A stretch of DNA of 60,469 bases. It comes from Egibacter sp. Lineage in GTDB: Bacteria; Actinomycetota; Nitriliruptoria; Euzebyales; Egibacteraceae. The notes under the pieces were generated by a model that did not search any database, was not told where the DNA came from, and saw only the letters and a list, made by a program, of their open reading frames with translations. Position 1 is the first letter of the stretch. Each line of letters starts with the position of its first letter. Shown here piece by piece: positions 15,988 through 25,072 of this stretch. A program made the position numbers and the translations under genes. The stretch lies in contig PWFH01000142.1 in assembly GCA_003553795.1 (NCBI GenBank), forward strand, positions 1-60,469, in the 5' to 3' direction.

Positions 15988-17667
15988 TCAGCCCCACCAG
16001 CGCTGGGTCATCGGCAGCCGGCGGTCGCGTCCGAAGGCGCGGTGGGTGACCTTGATGCCCGGCGCAGCCTGACGCCGCTTGTACTCCGCGCGGTCGACGA
16101 GCCGGGCCACCTGCGCGACGAGGTCGGCGTCGAAGCCCTCGGCGACGAGGTCCTCGACGGACTGGCGACGCTCGATGTAGCCGGAGAGGATCGGGTCGAG
16201 GACGTCGTAGGGCGGCAGCGAGTCGGTGTCGCGCTGGTCGGGCCGCAGCTCCGCCGAGGGGGGCTTGGTGATCGTCGCCTCGGGGATCACCGCGCCGGCC
16301 GGGCCGCGCCAGTGCGCGCGGTGGGTGGTGTTGCGGTAGCGCGAGAGCTTGTAGACGAGGGTCTTGTCGACGTCCTTGAGCACCGCGAGCCCGCCGGCCA
16401 TGTCGCCGTAGAGCGTGGCGTAGCCGACGGCGTACTCGCTCTTGTTGCCGGTCGCGAGCACGAGGTCGCCCCACTTGTTCGACAGCGCCATGACGATCGC
16501 CCCGCGGATGCGCGACTGGAGGTTCTCCTCGGTGACGTCGGGCTCGGCGCCGGCGAGGAGCGGCGCGAGCGCGGCATCGAAGGCCTCCATGATGGGGCTG
16601 ATCGCGACGACCTCGTAGCGCGCACCGAGCGCGGAGGCCAGCGCCTCGGCGTCGGTGAGCGAGCCCTGCGAGGACCACGGTGAGGGCAGCGCCACGCAGG
16701 TCACCGCCTCGGGGCCGAGCGCGTCGACGGCCACCGCCGCGGTCAGGGCGGAGTCGATCCCGCCGCTGACGCCGAGGAGCGCCCCGCCGAAGCCGTTCTT
16801 GCCGAGGTAGTCGCGCACCCCGAGGACCAGCGCCTCGTAGGCCTCGCCGACCGCGCCGAGCGGCGCCTCCTCGGCCGGGCCGGCGTCGACGTCGAGGTCG
16901 GTGACGACGAGGTCCTCGGCGAAGTGCGCCCCACGGGCGACGACCGTGCCGTCGGGAGCCATGAGGAAGGAGTCGCCGTCGAAGACCACCTCGTCCTGCC
17001 CGCCGACGAGGTTGCAGTAGGCCAGCCAGGCCCGGCCGGCGCGCGCGTGGTGGCGCGCCCAGCGCTCCCGCTGCGCCCGCTTGTCGCGCTCGTAGGGGCT
17101 CGCGTTGAGCGAGAGCAGGACCTGCGCCCCCGCCTCGGTGCTGTCGGCAAGCGCCCCACCCTCGCCCCAGAGGTCCTCGCAGACGGTGACCCCGACGCGC
17201 AGCCCACCGGCGTCGACGAGCAGCGGGCTCGTGCCCGACTGGAAGTAGCGGGCCTCGTCGAAGACGCCGTAGTTGGGGATGCGCTGCTTGCGGTAGTGCG
17301 CCTCGACCGCGCCGTCGCGCAGGACCGCGGCGCTGTTGGCGAGCGTGCGGGCGGTCTCGTCCTCGCTCATCACCGTGTCGTGGGCCACGGCGAGGTCGGC
17401 ACCGCCGTCGAGGTCCTCGACGACGCCGACGACGAAGGGCACCGGGCCGACGACCTCGGCGAGTCGGCCGAGCTCCGCGGCGGTCGCGGCGACGAAGGCC
17501 GGCTTGAGCACGAGGTCCTCGGGTGGGTAGCCGGTGAGGGCGAGCTCGCCGGAGAGCACGAGGTCGGCCCCGGCCTCGACGGCGCGGCCGTAGGCCTCGG
17601 CGAGCGCGGCGCGGTTGCCCGCCAGGTCGCCGACGGTCGGGTTGAGCTGGGCCAGGGCGATGCGCAT
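15988..17667 (-). CDS. nadE: Glutamine-dependent NAD(+) synthetase, 559 aa
   Basis: Makes NAD from nicotinic acid adenine dinucleotide using glutamine nitrogen. The N-terminal nitrilase-type glutaminase domain has its triad: E41 in SGELALTGYPPEDL, K127 in HYRKQRIPNYGVF and C163 in TVCEDLWGEGG. The C-terminal ATP-pyrophosphatase domain carries the P-loop SGGIDS at 301-306, LATGNKSEYAVGYATLYGDM and DSLPPYDVLDPIL. ATG 17667 is chosen because MRIALAQLNPTVGDL is the standard start and GAGGAGG precedes it; the frame itself stays open for another 1.5 kb over the antisense of amt, which is not coding. Divergent from amt across a 264-bp intergenic region. Confidence 0.96.
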   Translation of the reverse strand: MRIALAQLNPTVGDLAGNRAALAEAYGRAVEAGADLVLSGELALTGYPPEDLVLKPAFVAATAAELGRLAEVVGPVPFVVGVVEDLDGGADLAVAHDTVMSEDETARTLANSAAVLRDGAVEAHYRKQRIPNYGVFDEARYFQSGTSPLLVDAGGLRVGVTVCEDLWGEGGALADSTEAGAQVLLSLNASPYERDKRAQRERWARHHARAGRAWLAYCNLVGGQDEVVFDGDSFLMAPDGTVVARGAHFAEDLVVTDLDVDAGPAEEAPLGAVGEAYEALVLGVRDYLGKNGFGGALLGVSGGIDSALTAAVAVDALGPEAVTCVALPSPWSSQGSLTDAEALASALGARYEVVAISPIMEAFDAALAPLLAGAEPDVTEENLQSRIRGAIVMALSNKWGDLVLATGNKSEYAVGYATLYGDMAGGLAVLKDVDKTLVYKLSRYRNTTHRAHWRGPAGAVIPEATITKPPSAELRPDQRDTDSLPPYDVLDPILSGYIERRQSVEDLVAEGFDADLVAQVARLVDRAEYKRRQAAPGIKVTHRAFGRDRRLPMTQRWWG

Positions 17668-17718
17668 GCGGTCGCCTCCTCGTCCTCGTCCTTGCCGCGC
17701 GGTGCGTCGCGCAAGGGA

Positions 17719-17734
17719 TTTACCGAAACGAAAC
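17719..17734 (+). promoter_or_regulatory. GlnR-like nitrogen-regulator box upstream of amt
   Basis: TTTAC-N6-GAAAC (17719-17734) differs at one base from the actinobacterial GlnR half-site pattern GTnAC-N6-GAAAC. A weaker second half-site may follow 22 bp later (GCAAA-N6-TTGAC, 17741-17756). The box ends 32 bp before a TACGGT hexamer (17767-17772). The match is seen directly; GlnR binding is inferred and no glnR gene is in the window. Confidence 0.5.
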
Positions 17735-17766
17735 AGGTCGGCAAAGGGTGGTTGACAGCGCCTGCC

Positions 17767-17772
17767 TACGGT
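17767..17772 (+). promoter_or_regulatory. Candidate -10 element TACGGT for amt
   Basis: TACGGT lies 32 bp downstream of the GlnR-like box and 159 bp before the amt start. A TTGACA at 17752 is too close (9 bp) to act as its -35, which fits an activator-dependent promoter. Inference. Confidence 0.35.
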
Positions 17773-17931
17773 TCCACTGCGACCCGGGCCCGCGCGCTGC
17801 CCAAGGCTATCCGGCCTCGACGGCGGGACGCGCGGGTCAGGCCAGACCCCAACGCCGAGGCGAGGGCCGCGGACGGGTTGACACGAGCCGGAGGCCGCGT
17901 GCGCGGCCATGACATGAAGGTGGAGGACTCC

Positions 17932-19266
17932 ATGAAGCGATCGATGCGACGCATGCTGGTGCTGGCCAGCGTGACCCTGCTGGGCCTGCTGGTCCTCGCC
18001 GGACCCGCGATGGCCCAGGACGACCTCGCGACGCAGGACGCGTTGAACATGACGTTCTTCCTGCTCGCGATGGTGCTCGTCTTCATGATGCACGCGGGCT
18101 TCTCGATGCTCGAGGCGGGGCTGACCCAGTCGAGCAACGCCGGCAACATCATGATGAAGAACATGATGGTGATCTCCGTCGCCTTCATCACGTACTTCGC
18201 CGTGGGCTGGGGCCTCATGTACGGGACCTCGGCGGGCGGGATCATCGGCACCGACGAGTTCTTCCTCATCCCCGGGACCTACAGCGCCGAGCTCGAGGGC
18301 TTCCCGTTCCTCGCCTCGGAGTTCATGTTCGACGCGGTCTTCGCCGCGACCGCCGCGACGATCGTCTCCGGTGCGGTGGCCGGCCGCATGAACCTCTGGG
18401 GCTTCGTCATCCTCGCCGCGGTGCTCACCGCCTTCGTCTACCCCGTCGTCGGCCACTGGGGCTGGGGCGGCGGCTGGCTCGAGGAGGCCGGGTTCCTCGA
18501 CTTCGCCGGCTCGACCATCGTCCACCTCGTCGGTGGTGCAGCGGCGATCACCGCCGCGGCGATCCTCGGGCCGCGGCCGGGCAAGTACGACGCGCAGGGC
18601 AAGTCGAGGTTCCTGCCCGGGCACTCGATGCCGCTGGCGATCCTCGGTGTGTTCTTCCTCTGGTTCGGCTGGTTCGGCTTCAACGGCGGCTCGGTGCTCA
18701 ACGCCGAGGTCTCCGTCGGCCCGGTCCTGCTCACCACCGCCCTCGCCGCCTCCGCTGGCGCGCTCGCCGCCGCGGTCGTCTCCGCGGTGCGGGCCAAGGG
18801 CAAGACCGACGTCTCCATGGTGGGCAACGGCATCCTCGCCGGTCTCGTCGGCATCACCGCCGGTGCGGACGTCGTCGAGCCCTACGCGGCGATCCTCGTC
18901 GGGGTCGTCGCCGGGGTCCTCGTCTCCTTCGCGATCCCGCTCGTCGAGCGCCTCGGCATCGACGACGCCGTCGGCGCCTTCAGCGTCCACGGAGCGGTCG
19001 GCGTGCTCGGCACCTGGTGGGTCGGGTTCTACGCCGTCGAGGGCGGCGTCTTCTACGGCGGCGGCTTCGAGCTCTTCTCCTGGCAGGTCATCGGCACGGT
19101 CGCCGTGACGGCCTTCGTCGCCATCGTCACCGCCGTCGTGTGCTTCGGCCTCAAGGCCGCGGGGATGCTCCGCGTGCCCGACGAGGAGGCCGAGGAGGGC
19201 CTCGACGTCCACGAGCACGGCGTGCTCGGCTACCCCGAGAGCGTCCTCACCGGCGGCAAGGAGTAG
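17932..19266 (+). CDS. amt: Ammonium transporter Amt, 444 aa
   Basis: Trimeric inner-membrane ammonium channel. A cleaved signal peptide is visible (MKRSMRRMLVLASVTLLGLL through AMA, cut before QDD), followed by eleven hydrophobic helices. Conserved pore features: DFAGSTIVHLVGG, holding the structural Asp and first pore His, and FSVHGAVGVLGTWW with the second pore His. The FMMHAGFSMLEAGL and NIMMKNMMVIS segments are typical. ATG 17932 has GGAGG five bases upstream; the ATG at 17914 is a weaker choice. The acidic cytoplasmic tail is short. No glnK (PII) gene follows, unlike the common amtB-glnK pair. An upstream GlnR-like box suggests induction under nitrogen limitation. Confidence 0.95.
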   Translation: MKRSMRRMLVLASVTLLGLLVLAGPAMAQDDLATQDALNMTFFLLAMVLVFMMHAGFSMLEAGLTQSSNAGNIMMKNMMVISVAFITYFAVGWGLMYGTSAGGIIGTDEFFLIPGTYSAELEGFPFLASEFMFDAVFAATAATIVSGAVAGRMNLWGFVILAAVLTAFVYPVVGHWGWGGGWLEEAGFLDFAGSTIVHLVGGAAAITAAAILGPRPGKYDAQGKSRFLPGHSMPLAILGVFFLWFGWFGFNGGSVLNAEVSVGPVLLTTALAASAGALAAAVVSAVRAKGKTDVSMVGNGILAGLVGITAGADVVEPYAAILVGVVAGVLVSFAIPLVERLGIDDAVGAFSVHGAVGVLGTWWVGFYAVEGGVFYGGGFELFSWQVIGTVAVTAFVAIVTAVVCFGLKAAGMLRVPDEEAEEGLDVHEHGVLGYPESVLTGGKE

Positions 19267-19322
19267 CCGCCCCGCACGACGCCCTCCGCACGGGGCCGCG
19301 CGCCCCGTCGCCTCGCCTCCCT

Positions 19323-19356
19323 CCGCCGGCCGGCGCCCCTCGGTGCCGGCCGGCGG
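19323..19356 (+). terminator. Strong hairpin downstream of amt
   Basis: A perfect 12-bp inverted repeat (19323-19334 and 19345-19356, CCGCCGGCCGGC with its complement) has a 10-nt loop. It lies 57 bp after the amt stop. A smaller hairpin (ACGGGGC and GCCCCGT, 19290-19308) precedes it. No T-tract follows, as is common in very GC-rich genomes. Confidence 0.6.
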
Positions 19357-19413
19357 CGCGTGGGGTGGCCGAGGGCGGCTGCCGACGGGCGCCCGCGGTG
19401 GCGAGCCGACCGC

Positions 19414-19419
19414 TACGAT
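19414..19419 (+). promoter_or_regulatory. Candidate -10 element TACGAT for glnA2
   Basis: TACGAT ends 36 bp before the GTG start of glnA2 and follows the amt terminator. No GlnR-like box is seen here. Inference. Confidence 0.4.
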
Positions 19420-19455
19420 CCGTCCTGCGACCCGACGACGCCCGGAGGCCCCGCC

Positions 19456-20781
19456 GTGGACAAGCAGCAGGAGTACGTGCTCCGCACCGTCGAGGAACGC
19501 GACATCCGCTTCGTGCGGCTGTGGTTCACCGACGTGCTCGGGATGCTCAAGTCCGTCGCGATCACCTCCTCGGAGATCGAGGGCGCCTTCGCCGAGGGCA
19601 TCGGCTTCGACGGCTCGGCGGTCGACGGCTTCGCGCGGGTGCAGGAGTCAGACATGCTCGCCGTGCCCGACGCCTCGACGTTCCAGGTCCTGCCCTGGCG
19701 CGGCGACGACGCGCCGGTGGCGAGGATGTTCTGTGATATCCGGACACCCGAGGGCGAGGCCTTCACCGCCGACCCGCGCCAGGTCCTGCGGCGCAACCTG
19801 CGCAAGGCCTCCGAGCTCGGCTACAGCTTCTACGTCCACCCGGAGATGGAGTTCTTCCTCTTCAACGGCCCCGACGACCCCACGCCACTCGACCACGGCG
19901 GCTACTTCGACCTCACCCCGCTCGACGTGCAGTCGGACTTCCGCCGTGAGGCGATCCAGACCCTCGAGGCCATGGGCATCTCCGTGGAGTACAGCCACCA
20001 CGAGGTCGCCCCCAGCCAGCACGAGATCGACCTGCGCTACGCCGACGCCCTCACGATGGCCGACAACGTCATGACCTACCGGCTCGCCGTCAAGGAGGTG
20101 GCGATGCACCGGGGGATCTACGCGACGTTCATGCCCAAGCCGATGGCGGCCTACTGGGGCTCGGGCATGCACACCCACGTCTCGCTGTTCGACGGCGACA
20201 CCAACGCCTTCTACGACGACGCCGACCCCTACCACCTCTCCGAGGTCGGCAAGCGCTTCATCGCCGGGGTCCTCGCCCACGCCCGTGAGATCACCGCGGT
20301 GTGCTGCCAGTGGGTCAATAGCTACAAGCGACTGGTGCCGGGCTTCGAGGCCCCGGTCTTCGTCTCCTGGGGGCGGCACAACCGCTCGTCGCTCATCCGC
20401 GTGCCGATGTACAAGCCGCACAAGAGCGCCTCCGCGCGCGTGGAGTTCCGCGCCCCCGACCCCGCCTGCAACCCCTACCTCGCCTTCAGCGTCATCCTCG
20501 CCGCGGGGTTGCGCGGCATCGAGCAGGGCTACGAGGTCCCCCCCGAGGCCGAGGACAACATCTACGAGCTCACCGACACCGAGCGCCGCGCCGCAGGCAT
20601 CGACTCCCTGCCGCGCAACCTCGACGAGGCGCTGCGGGTCATGGAGGACTCCGAGCTCGTCGCCGAGGCGCTGGGCGAGCACGTCTTCGAGTTCTTCCTG
20701 CGCAACAAGCGCGTCGAGTGGGACGCCTACCGGGCCCAGGTCACGCCCTTCGAGATCGAGCGCTACCTGCCGATGCTCTAG
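19456..20781 (+). CDS. glnA2: Glutamine synthetase family protein, GlnA2 type, 441 aa
   Basis: Type I glutamine synthetase fold. The opening DKQQEYVLRTVEERDIRFVR and FTDVLGMLKS match actinobacterial GlnA2. Metal and ATP motifs are present: HPEMEFFLF, YSHHEVAPSQHEIDL, GSGMHTHVSLF and NSYKRLVPGFEAPVF. The C-terminal region is of the alpha class (LPRNLDEALRVMEDSELVAE), so adenylylation control is less likely than for GlnA1. In Streptomyces, GlnA2-type enzymes have been linked to gamma-glutamylation of polyamines rather than bulk ammonium assimilation; which applies here cannot be told from sequence. GTG 19456 is supported by the conserved N terminus. Followed by glnE after 50 bp, as in Mycobacterium. 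Confidence 0.9.
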   Translation: MDKQQEYVLRTVEERDIRFVRLWFTDVLGMLKSVAITSSEIEGAFAEGIGFDGSAVDGFARVQESDMLAVPDASTFQVLPWRGDDAPVARMFCDIRTPEGEAFTADPRQVLRRNLRKASELGYSFYVHPEMEFFLFNGPDDPTPLDHGGYFDLTPLDVQSDFRREAIQTLEAMGISVEYSHHEVAPSQHEIDLRYADALTMADNVMTYRLAVKEVAMHRGIYATFMPKPMAAYWGSGMHTHVSLFDGDTNAFYDDADPYHLSEVGKRFIAGVLAHAREITAVCCQWVNSYKRLVPGFEAPVFVSWGRHNRSSLIRVPMYKPHKSASARVEFRAPDPACNPYLAFSVILAAGLRGIEQGYEVPPEAEDNIYELTDTERRAAGIDSLPRNLDEALRVMEDSELVAEALGEHVFEFFLRNKRVEWDAYRAQVTPFEIERYLPML

Positions 20782-20816
20782 CGCGCGCCGGTGGCGAGAC
20801 GCAGGGCGCCCGGCGG

Positions 20817-20822
20817 TAGGGT
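20817..20822 (+). promoter_or_regulatory. Candidate -10 element TAGGGT for leaderless glnE
   Basis: TAGGGT ends 9 bp before the glnE ATG, and no clear ribosome binding site lies between them. Transcription would start at or next to the ATG. Inferred from spacing. Confidence 0.4.
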
Positions 20823-20831
20823 GCGGGGGCG

Positions 20832-23750
20832 ATGACCGACGCTGCGACCCCGACGAGCGGCCTGCTCGCCCGCCTCGGGGGTGACACCCGGGCCGCCGAG
20901 GACGCCCTGCGCGCCCTCGGGCTGTGGGACGGCGACCGGCCCGCCGCCGAGGCCGCCCCCGTCGTCGACCTCATCGCTGCGAGCCCCAACGTCGAGCGGG
21001 CCACCCGCGCGATCGCGCGGGTCGCGGAGGGCCACGGACCCCGGGCGCTGTCCTCCCACGAGCTCGTGCGCCGCCTCGCCGTCGTCGCGGGCACGAGCGA
21101 GGCCCTTGCCGACGTCTGCGTGGCGCACCCCGCGGCGGTCGCGATCCTCGAGGGCGACCTCGCCCCGGCCGAGGTCGACGAGGTGCGCCGCGCCTGCCAC
21201 ACCGCCCTCCTCGACGCCGAGGAGCCGGCGCGCGCCCTCACCGTCGTCCAGCGCCTCGGCCTCCTGCGCGTCGCCGCCCGCGACCTCCTCGGCCTCGCCT
21301 CGACGGCCACCGCCGCCGCCGAGCTCGCCGACCTCGCCTCCGGCGTGCTCGCCGCCGCCCTCGACGCCGTGGGCGACCCGGCGGTGCGCGTCGCGGTGAT
21401 CGGCATGGGCAAGCTCGGCGGCCGCGAGCTCAACTACGTCTCCGACGTCGACGTGATGTTCGTCCACGAGGGCGAGCACGCCGCGGCGGCCCGCGTCGTC
21501 GAGGCCTTCCTGCGCCTGCTCGGCGAGAGCACCCCGGAGGGCCGGGCCTACGACGTCGACGCCAACCTCCGACCCGAGGGTCGCGACGGCCCGCTGTCGC
21601 GCACCCTCGAGGGCTACCAGGCCTACTACGACCGCTGGGCGCTGACCTGGGAGCAGCAGGCGCTGCTCAAGGCGCGGCCGGTCGCCGGCGACGAGGAGCT
21701 CGGCGCGCGCTTCACCGCGCTCGCCGAGCCCTACGTGTGGCCCGACCGCCGGCAGGGCTCCGACGTCGACGAGATCCAGCGGATGAAGTCCACGGTCGAG
21801 AGCTCCGCGGCGGTGCGCAAGGCCGGCTCGCGGCAGGTCAAGCTCGCCCCCGGCGGGATCCGCGACATCGAGTTCGCCGTGCAGCTCCTCCAGCTCGTCC
21901 ACGGACGGCACGATCCGAGCCTGCGCAGCCCGACGACGCTCGCGGCGCTCGAGGCGCTCGCCGAGGGCGGCTACGTCGACGACGGTGATGCGAACCTCTT
22001 CGGCGACGCCTACGACTTCCTGCGCACCGTCGAGCACCGCCTGCAGCTGCGCAAGCTGTGGCGCACCCACGTCGTGCCCGACGACGATGCCGAGCGCGAC
22101 CGCCTCGCGCGCTCCTGCGGGTTCCGCCCGATCCGCGCCGCGACCGCCCTCGAGCAGTTCGACCGCGAGTACACCCGCGTGCAGGGCTACGTGCGGCGCA
22201 TCCACGAGCAGCTCTTCTACCGCCCGCTGCTCGACCGCTTCGCCGAGCTCTCGAGCGCCGACCAGCTCGCCTTCGCCCCCGACGACGCGACCGGCCTCTC
22301 ACGGGAGCAGGCCGCCGCGCGCCTCGCTGCGCTCGGCTTCGCCGACGGCGATCGCGCGATGGGCGTCCTCGCCGACCTCGCCGAGGGGGTGAGTCGGCGC
22401 GCCCGCCTGCTGCGCACGCTGCTGCCGGCGCTCCTGCCGGTGCTCGCCGCCGCCCCCGACCCCGACGGCGGCCTCGAGGGGCTGCGCTCCCTCGCCGACC
22501 GGCTCGAGGGCGCTCCGGCGTTCCTGCGCACGCTGCGGGACAACCCTCCCGTCGGCGAGGTGCTCGCGACCGTCCTCGGACGCAGCCGACGCGTTGGGGA
22601 GTGGCTCGAGCGTGAGCCGGAGCTCATCAGCGGCCTCACCGACGAGGGGCTCGCCGAGCCCGTCGACGCCGCGACCCACGCCCGCACCGCCGAGGGCCTG
22701 CTGCGCCGCGGCGAGAGCGTCGGGCGCACCGCCGACGCGCTACGGCGCCTCAAGCGCCGCGGGATCGCGCGCATCGCCGTGCGCGACCTCACCGGCCGCG
22801 CGAGCGTCGAGGAGGTCGGCGGCGAGCTCACCGGGCTCGCCGACGCCGCGCTCGACGCCGGGCTCGCCCTCGCGGGGCGCGACCTGCCGGTGCGCTTCGC
22901 CGTCCTCGGCATGGGCAAGCTCGGTGGCGGCGAGCTGTCCTACGCCAGCGACCTCGACGTCATCCTCGTCTTCGAGCCCGCCGAGCGCCGGCGGGAGGCC
23001 CTCGACGCGGTGACCGGGCTCGTGAAGTCGCTCTCGGACATCACCGCCGAGGGCCAGGCCTTCCGCGTCGACCTCGACCTGCGCCCGGAGGGCCGCGACG
23101 GCCCGGTGGCCCGCACGCTCGAGTCGACGCGGATCTACTACGCCGAGCACGCCCAGCCCTGGGAGCTCCAGGCGATGACCCAGGCGCGCGTCGTCGCCGG
23201 GGACCAGGCCCTGGGCGAGGAGCTGCTCGCGACGGTTCAGCCGCTCGTCTACCCGAGCCGGCTGCCTGCCGAGCGCCTCACGGCGATGCGGCGGATGAAG
23301 GCCCGCGTCGAGGCGGAGCGCGACAAGGGCCGCCGCCGCGGGCTCGGCGTCGCGCGGGGAGACCGCCTCGACCTCAAGCTCGGGCTCGGCGGGCTCGCCG
23401 ACGTCGAGTGGACCGTGCAGCTGCTGCAGCTGCGTCTCGGCGGCGAGCACCCCGAGGTGCGTCGCCCGGGCGCGCTCGGCGCGCTCGGCGCGCTCGCCGC
23501 CCTCGGCGCCGTCGACGGGCGCGACGCCGCGTGGCTCGCCGACGGCTACCGCCTGCTCGCGCGCGTGCGCAACACCCTCTACCTCGTCGGGGCGCGGGAC
23601 CCCTCGCTGCTGCCGGCCGGGCCCGGCGAGCTCGACCGCCTCGCGCAGACCCTCGGCTACGACGCCCCTGGTGGGCAGGACTTCGTCGAGGACCTCACCC
23701 GCCACATGCGGCGGGTGCGCAAGGTCCACGAGCGGCTCTTCTACGACTGA
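20832..23750 (+). CDS. glnE: Bifunctional glutamine synthetase adenylyltransferase/adenylyl-removing enzyme GlnE, 972 aa
   Basis: Switches glutamine synthetase activity by adding or removing AMP on a tyrosine. Two nucleotidyltransferase domains are visible. The N-terminal (adenylyl-removing) domain has GMGKLGGRELNYVSDVDVMF (about residue 191). The C-terminal (adenylylating) domain has GMGKLGGGELSYASDLDVIL (about residue 693). Both keep the D-x-D metal pair. Each is followed by a helical partner with LRPEGRDGP repeated (about 250 and 755). Length is family-typical. Its expected target is GlnA1 at 29445-30866, which carries the acceptor tyrosine. The ATG is preceded by a TAGGGT hexamer at a leaderless distance. 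Confidence 0.96.
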   Translation: MTDAATPTSGLLARLGGDTRAAEDALRALGLWDGDRPAAEAAPVVDLIAASPNVERATRAIARVAEGHGPRALSSHELVRRLAVVAGTSEALADVCVAHPAAVAILEGDLAPAEVDEVRRACHTALLDAEEPARALTVVQRLGLLRVAARDLLGLASTATAAAELADLASGVLAAALDAVGDPAVRVAVIGMGKLGGRELNYVSDVDVMFVHEGEHAAAARVVEAFLRLLGESTPEGRAYDVDANLRPEGRDGPLSRTLEGYQAYYDRWALTWEQQALLKARPVAGDEELGARFTALAEPYVWPDRRQGSDVDEIQRMKSTVESSAAVRKAGSRQVKLAPGGIRDIEFAVQLLQLVHGRHDPSLRSPTTLAALEALAEGGYVDDGDANLFGDAYDFLRTVEHRLQLRKLWRTHVVPDDDAERDRLARSCGFRPIRAATALEQFDREYTRVQGYVRRIHEQLFYRPLLDRFAELSSADQLAFAPDDATGLSREQAAARLAALGFADGDRAMGVLADLAEGVSRRARLLRTLLPALLPVLAAAPDPDGGLEGLRSLADRLEGAPAFLRTLRDNPPVGEVLATVLGRSRRVGEWLEREPELISGLTDEGLAEPVDAATHARTAEGLLRRGESVGRTADALRRLKRRGIARIAVRDLTGRASVEEVGGELTGLADAALDAGLALAGRDLPVRFAVLGMGKLGGGELSYASDLDVILVFEPAERRREALDAVTGLVKSLSDITAEGQAFRVDLDLRPEGRDGPVARTLESTRIYYAEHAQPWELQAMTQARVVAGDQALGEELLATVQPLVYPSRLPAERLTAMRRMKARVEAERDKGRRRGLGVARGDRLDLKLGLGGLADVEWTVQLLQLRLGGEHPEVRRPGALGALGALAALGAVDGRDAAWLADGYRLLARVRNTLYLVGARDPSLLPAGPGELDRLAQTLGYDAPGGQDFVEDLTRHMRRVRKVHERLFYD

Positions 23751-23771
23751 CCGTCCTGGCGCACCGGCCGG

Positions 23772-23777
23772 TAGGAT
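23772..23777 (+). promoter_or_regulatory. Candidate -10 element TAGGAT for the cap operon
   Basis: TAGGAT lies 58 bp before the capB GTG and 21 bp after the glnE stop, so the cap genes may have their own promoter instead of depending on glnE read-through. Inference. Confidence 0.4.
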
Positions 23778-23835
23778 GACGCGCGACCGGGGAGACAGCC
23801 GGGAGCCGACGAGAGGCGCAGGGCGAGGAGTGGTC

Positions 23836-25059
23836 GTGATCGGGACCTCCGACGACGTGGTGTTCTGGGCTGGCCTGCTCACCGTGGTCGCGCTGCTGGT
23901 GCTCGCCGTACGCGAGCGGAGGGCCCACCGCTCGCGTCTCGCGGCGATCCCGCTGCGGATCTCCGTCAACGGCAGCCGCGGCAAGTCGACGGTGACGCGC
24001 CTGGCGACCGGCGCGCTCAGCGCGGCCGGCTGGCGCACGCTCGGCAAGACCACCGGTACCGAGGCCCGGCTCATCCGCGGCTGGGACGGTGGTGAGGTGC
24101 CGGTGCGGCGTCGCCCCGAGGGGCCGAACGTCGGGGAGCAACTCGGGGTCGTGCGCGAGGCGGCGACGCACCGTGTCGAGGCGCTCGTCGCGGAGTGCAT
24201 GGCCATCACCCCGGAGTACCAGCGGGTCTTCCACGAAGAGCTCGTCGACGTCAACGTCCTCGTCCTCACCAACGCCCTCGCCGACCACCTCGAGGAGATG
24301 GGTCCGACCACCGCCGACGTCGCCGAGGTCTTCGGTGAGTCGATCCCTGCAGGGGGGGTCGTGGTGATCGCACCGGGCCCGCACCGCCAGCGGCTGCGCC
24401 GCGCGGCTCGCCGCCGCGGTGCCGCGGTCATCGAGGCCGACCCCTCCGAGGTGCCCGACGAGGTGCTGCAGGGCTTCGAGCACCTCGTGTTCGCCGAGCA
24501 CGTCGCGCTCGTGCTCGCCCTGACCCGCTACCTGGGCATCCCGAAGGCCATCGCGCTGCGGGGGATGCGCCAGGCGTCCCCGGACCCCTTCGCGACCCGC
24601 CTCGTCGGCGTCGGCGACCCCGAGGAGCCCGCGCTGCTCGTCAACGCGTTCGGGGCCAACGACCCCACGTCGACGCTCGGGGTGTGGCAGCACGTCGCGG
24701 CGCTCGGTCACCCCTCCGAAGGGCTCGTCGTCGTCATGAACGGTCGCGCCGACCGTGTGCCGCGGACGCGGCAGTTCGCCCGGGAGGTGCTGCCGCACCT
24801 GCCGATCGACACCCTCGTGATCGCCGGCAGGGCGACCGGGGCGGTGCAGGACGCCGTCAGGGAGGGCGTCGTCGGCGCGCGCGAGGTCTTCGACGCGACG
24901 GGCCTGGGAGCGGATCCCATCCTCCGCTTCCTCGATCCGCTGCTCCGGGCTCGTGTCGTGCTGTGCGTCGGCAACCTTCACGGTGGCGGGGCGGAGATCG
25001 TCGCGGGGCTCGAGCAACGCCGCGTCGCTGCCAGGCAGGGGCAGAGGACGCCGCACTGA
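23836..25059 (+). CDS. capB: Poly-gamma-glutamate synthase subunit CapB/PgsB, 407 aa
   Basis: ATP-dependent amide ligase of the Mur-ligase type that polymerises glutamate through gamma bonds. An N-terminal membrane helix (VVFWAGLLTVVALLVLAV) is followed by the family P-loop region IPLRISVNGSRGKSTVTRL. Further family marks: KTTGTEARLI, AECMAITPEYQRV, LTNALADHLEEMG and VNAFGANDPTST. GTG 23836 is preceded by GAGGAG; ATG 23776 and GTG 23830 are in-frame alternatives. It is the first gene of a tight cluster with capC, capA and capD. Family assignment is firm; polymer production here is inferred. Confidence 0.92.
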   Translation: MIGTSDDVVFWAGLLTVVALLVLAVRERRAHRSRLAAIPLRISVNGSRGKSTVTRLATGALSAAGWRTLGKTTGTEARLIRGWDGGEVPVRRRPEGPNVGEQLGVVREAATHRVEALVAECMAITPEYQRVFHEELVDVNVLVLTNALADHLEEMGPTTADVAEVFGESIPAGGVVVIAPGPHRQRLRRAARRRGAAVIEADPSEVPDEVLQGFEHLVFAEHVALVLALTRYLGIPKAIALRGMRQASPDPFATRLVGVGDPEEPALLVNAFGANDPTSTLGVWQHVAALGHPSEGLVVVMNGRADRVPRTRQFAREVLPHLPIDTLVIAGRATGAVQDAVREGVVGAREVFDATGLGADPILRFLDPLLRARVVLCVGNLHGGGAEIVAGLEQRRVAARQGQRTPH

Positions 25060-25072
25060 GAGGACTCGCCCG

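Noticed and set aside
17752-17780. TTGACA as the -35 of an amt promoter
   Set aside because: The base sequence 17 bp downstream (CACTGC) is a poor -10, and the better TACGGT is only 9 bp away. It may instead be part of a second, degenerate GlnR half-site.
17668-19218. Upstream extension of the nadE frame across the antisense of amt
   Set aside because: NadE homology begins exactly at the ATG at 17667, which has a strong ribosome site. The extension is Asp/Glu/His-rich shadow sequence.
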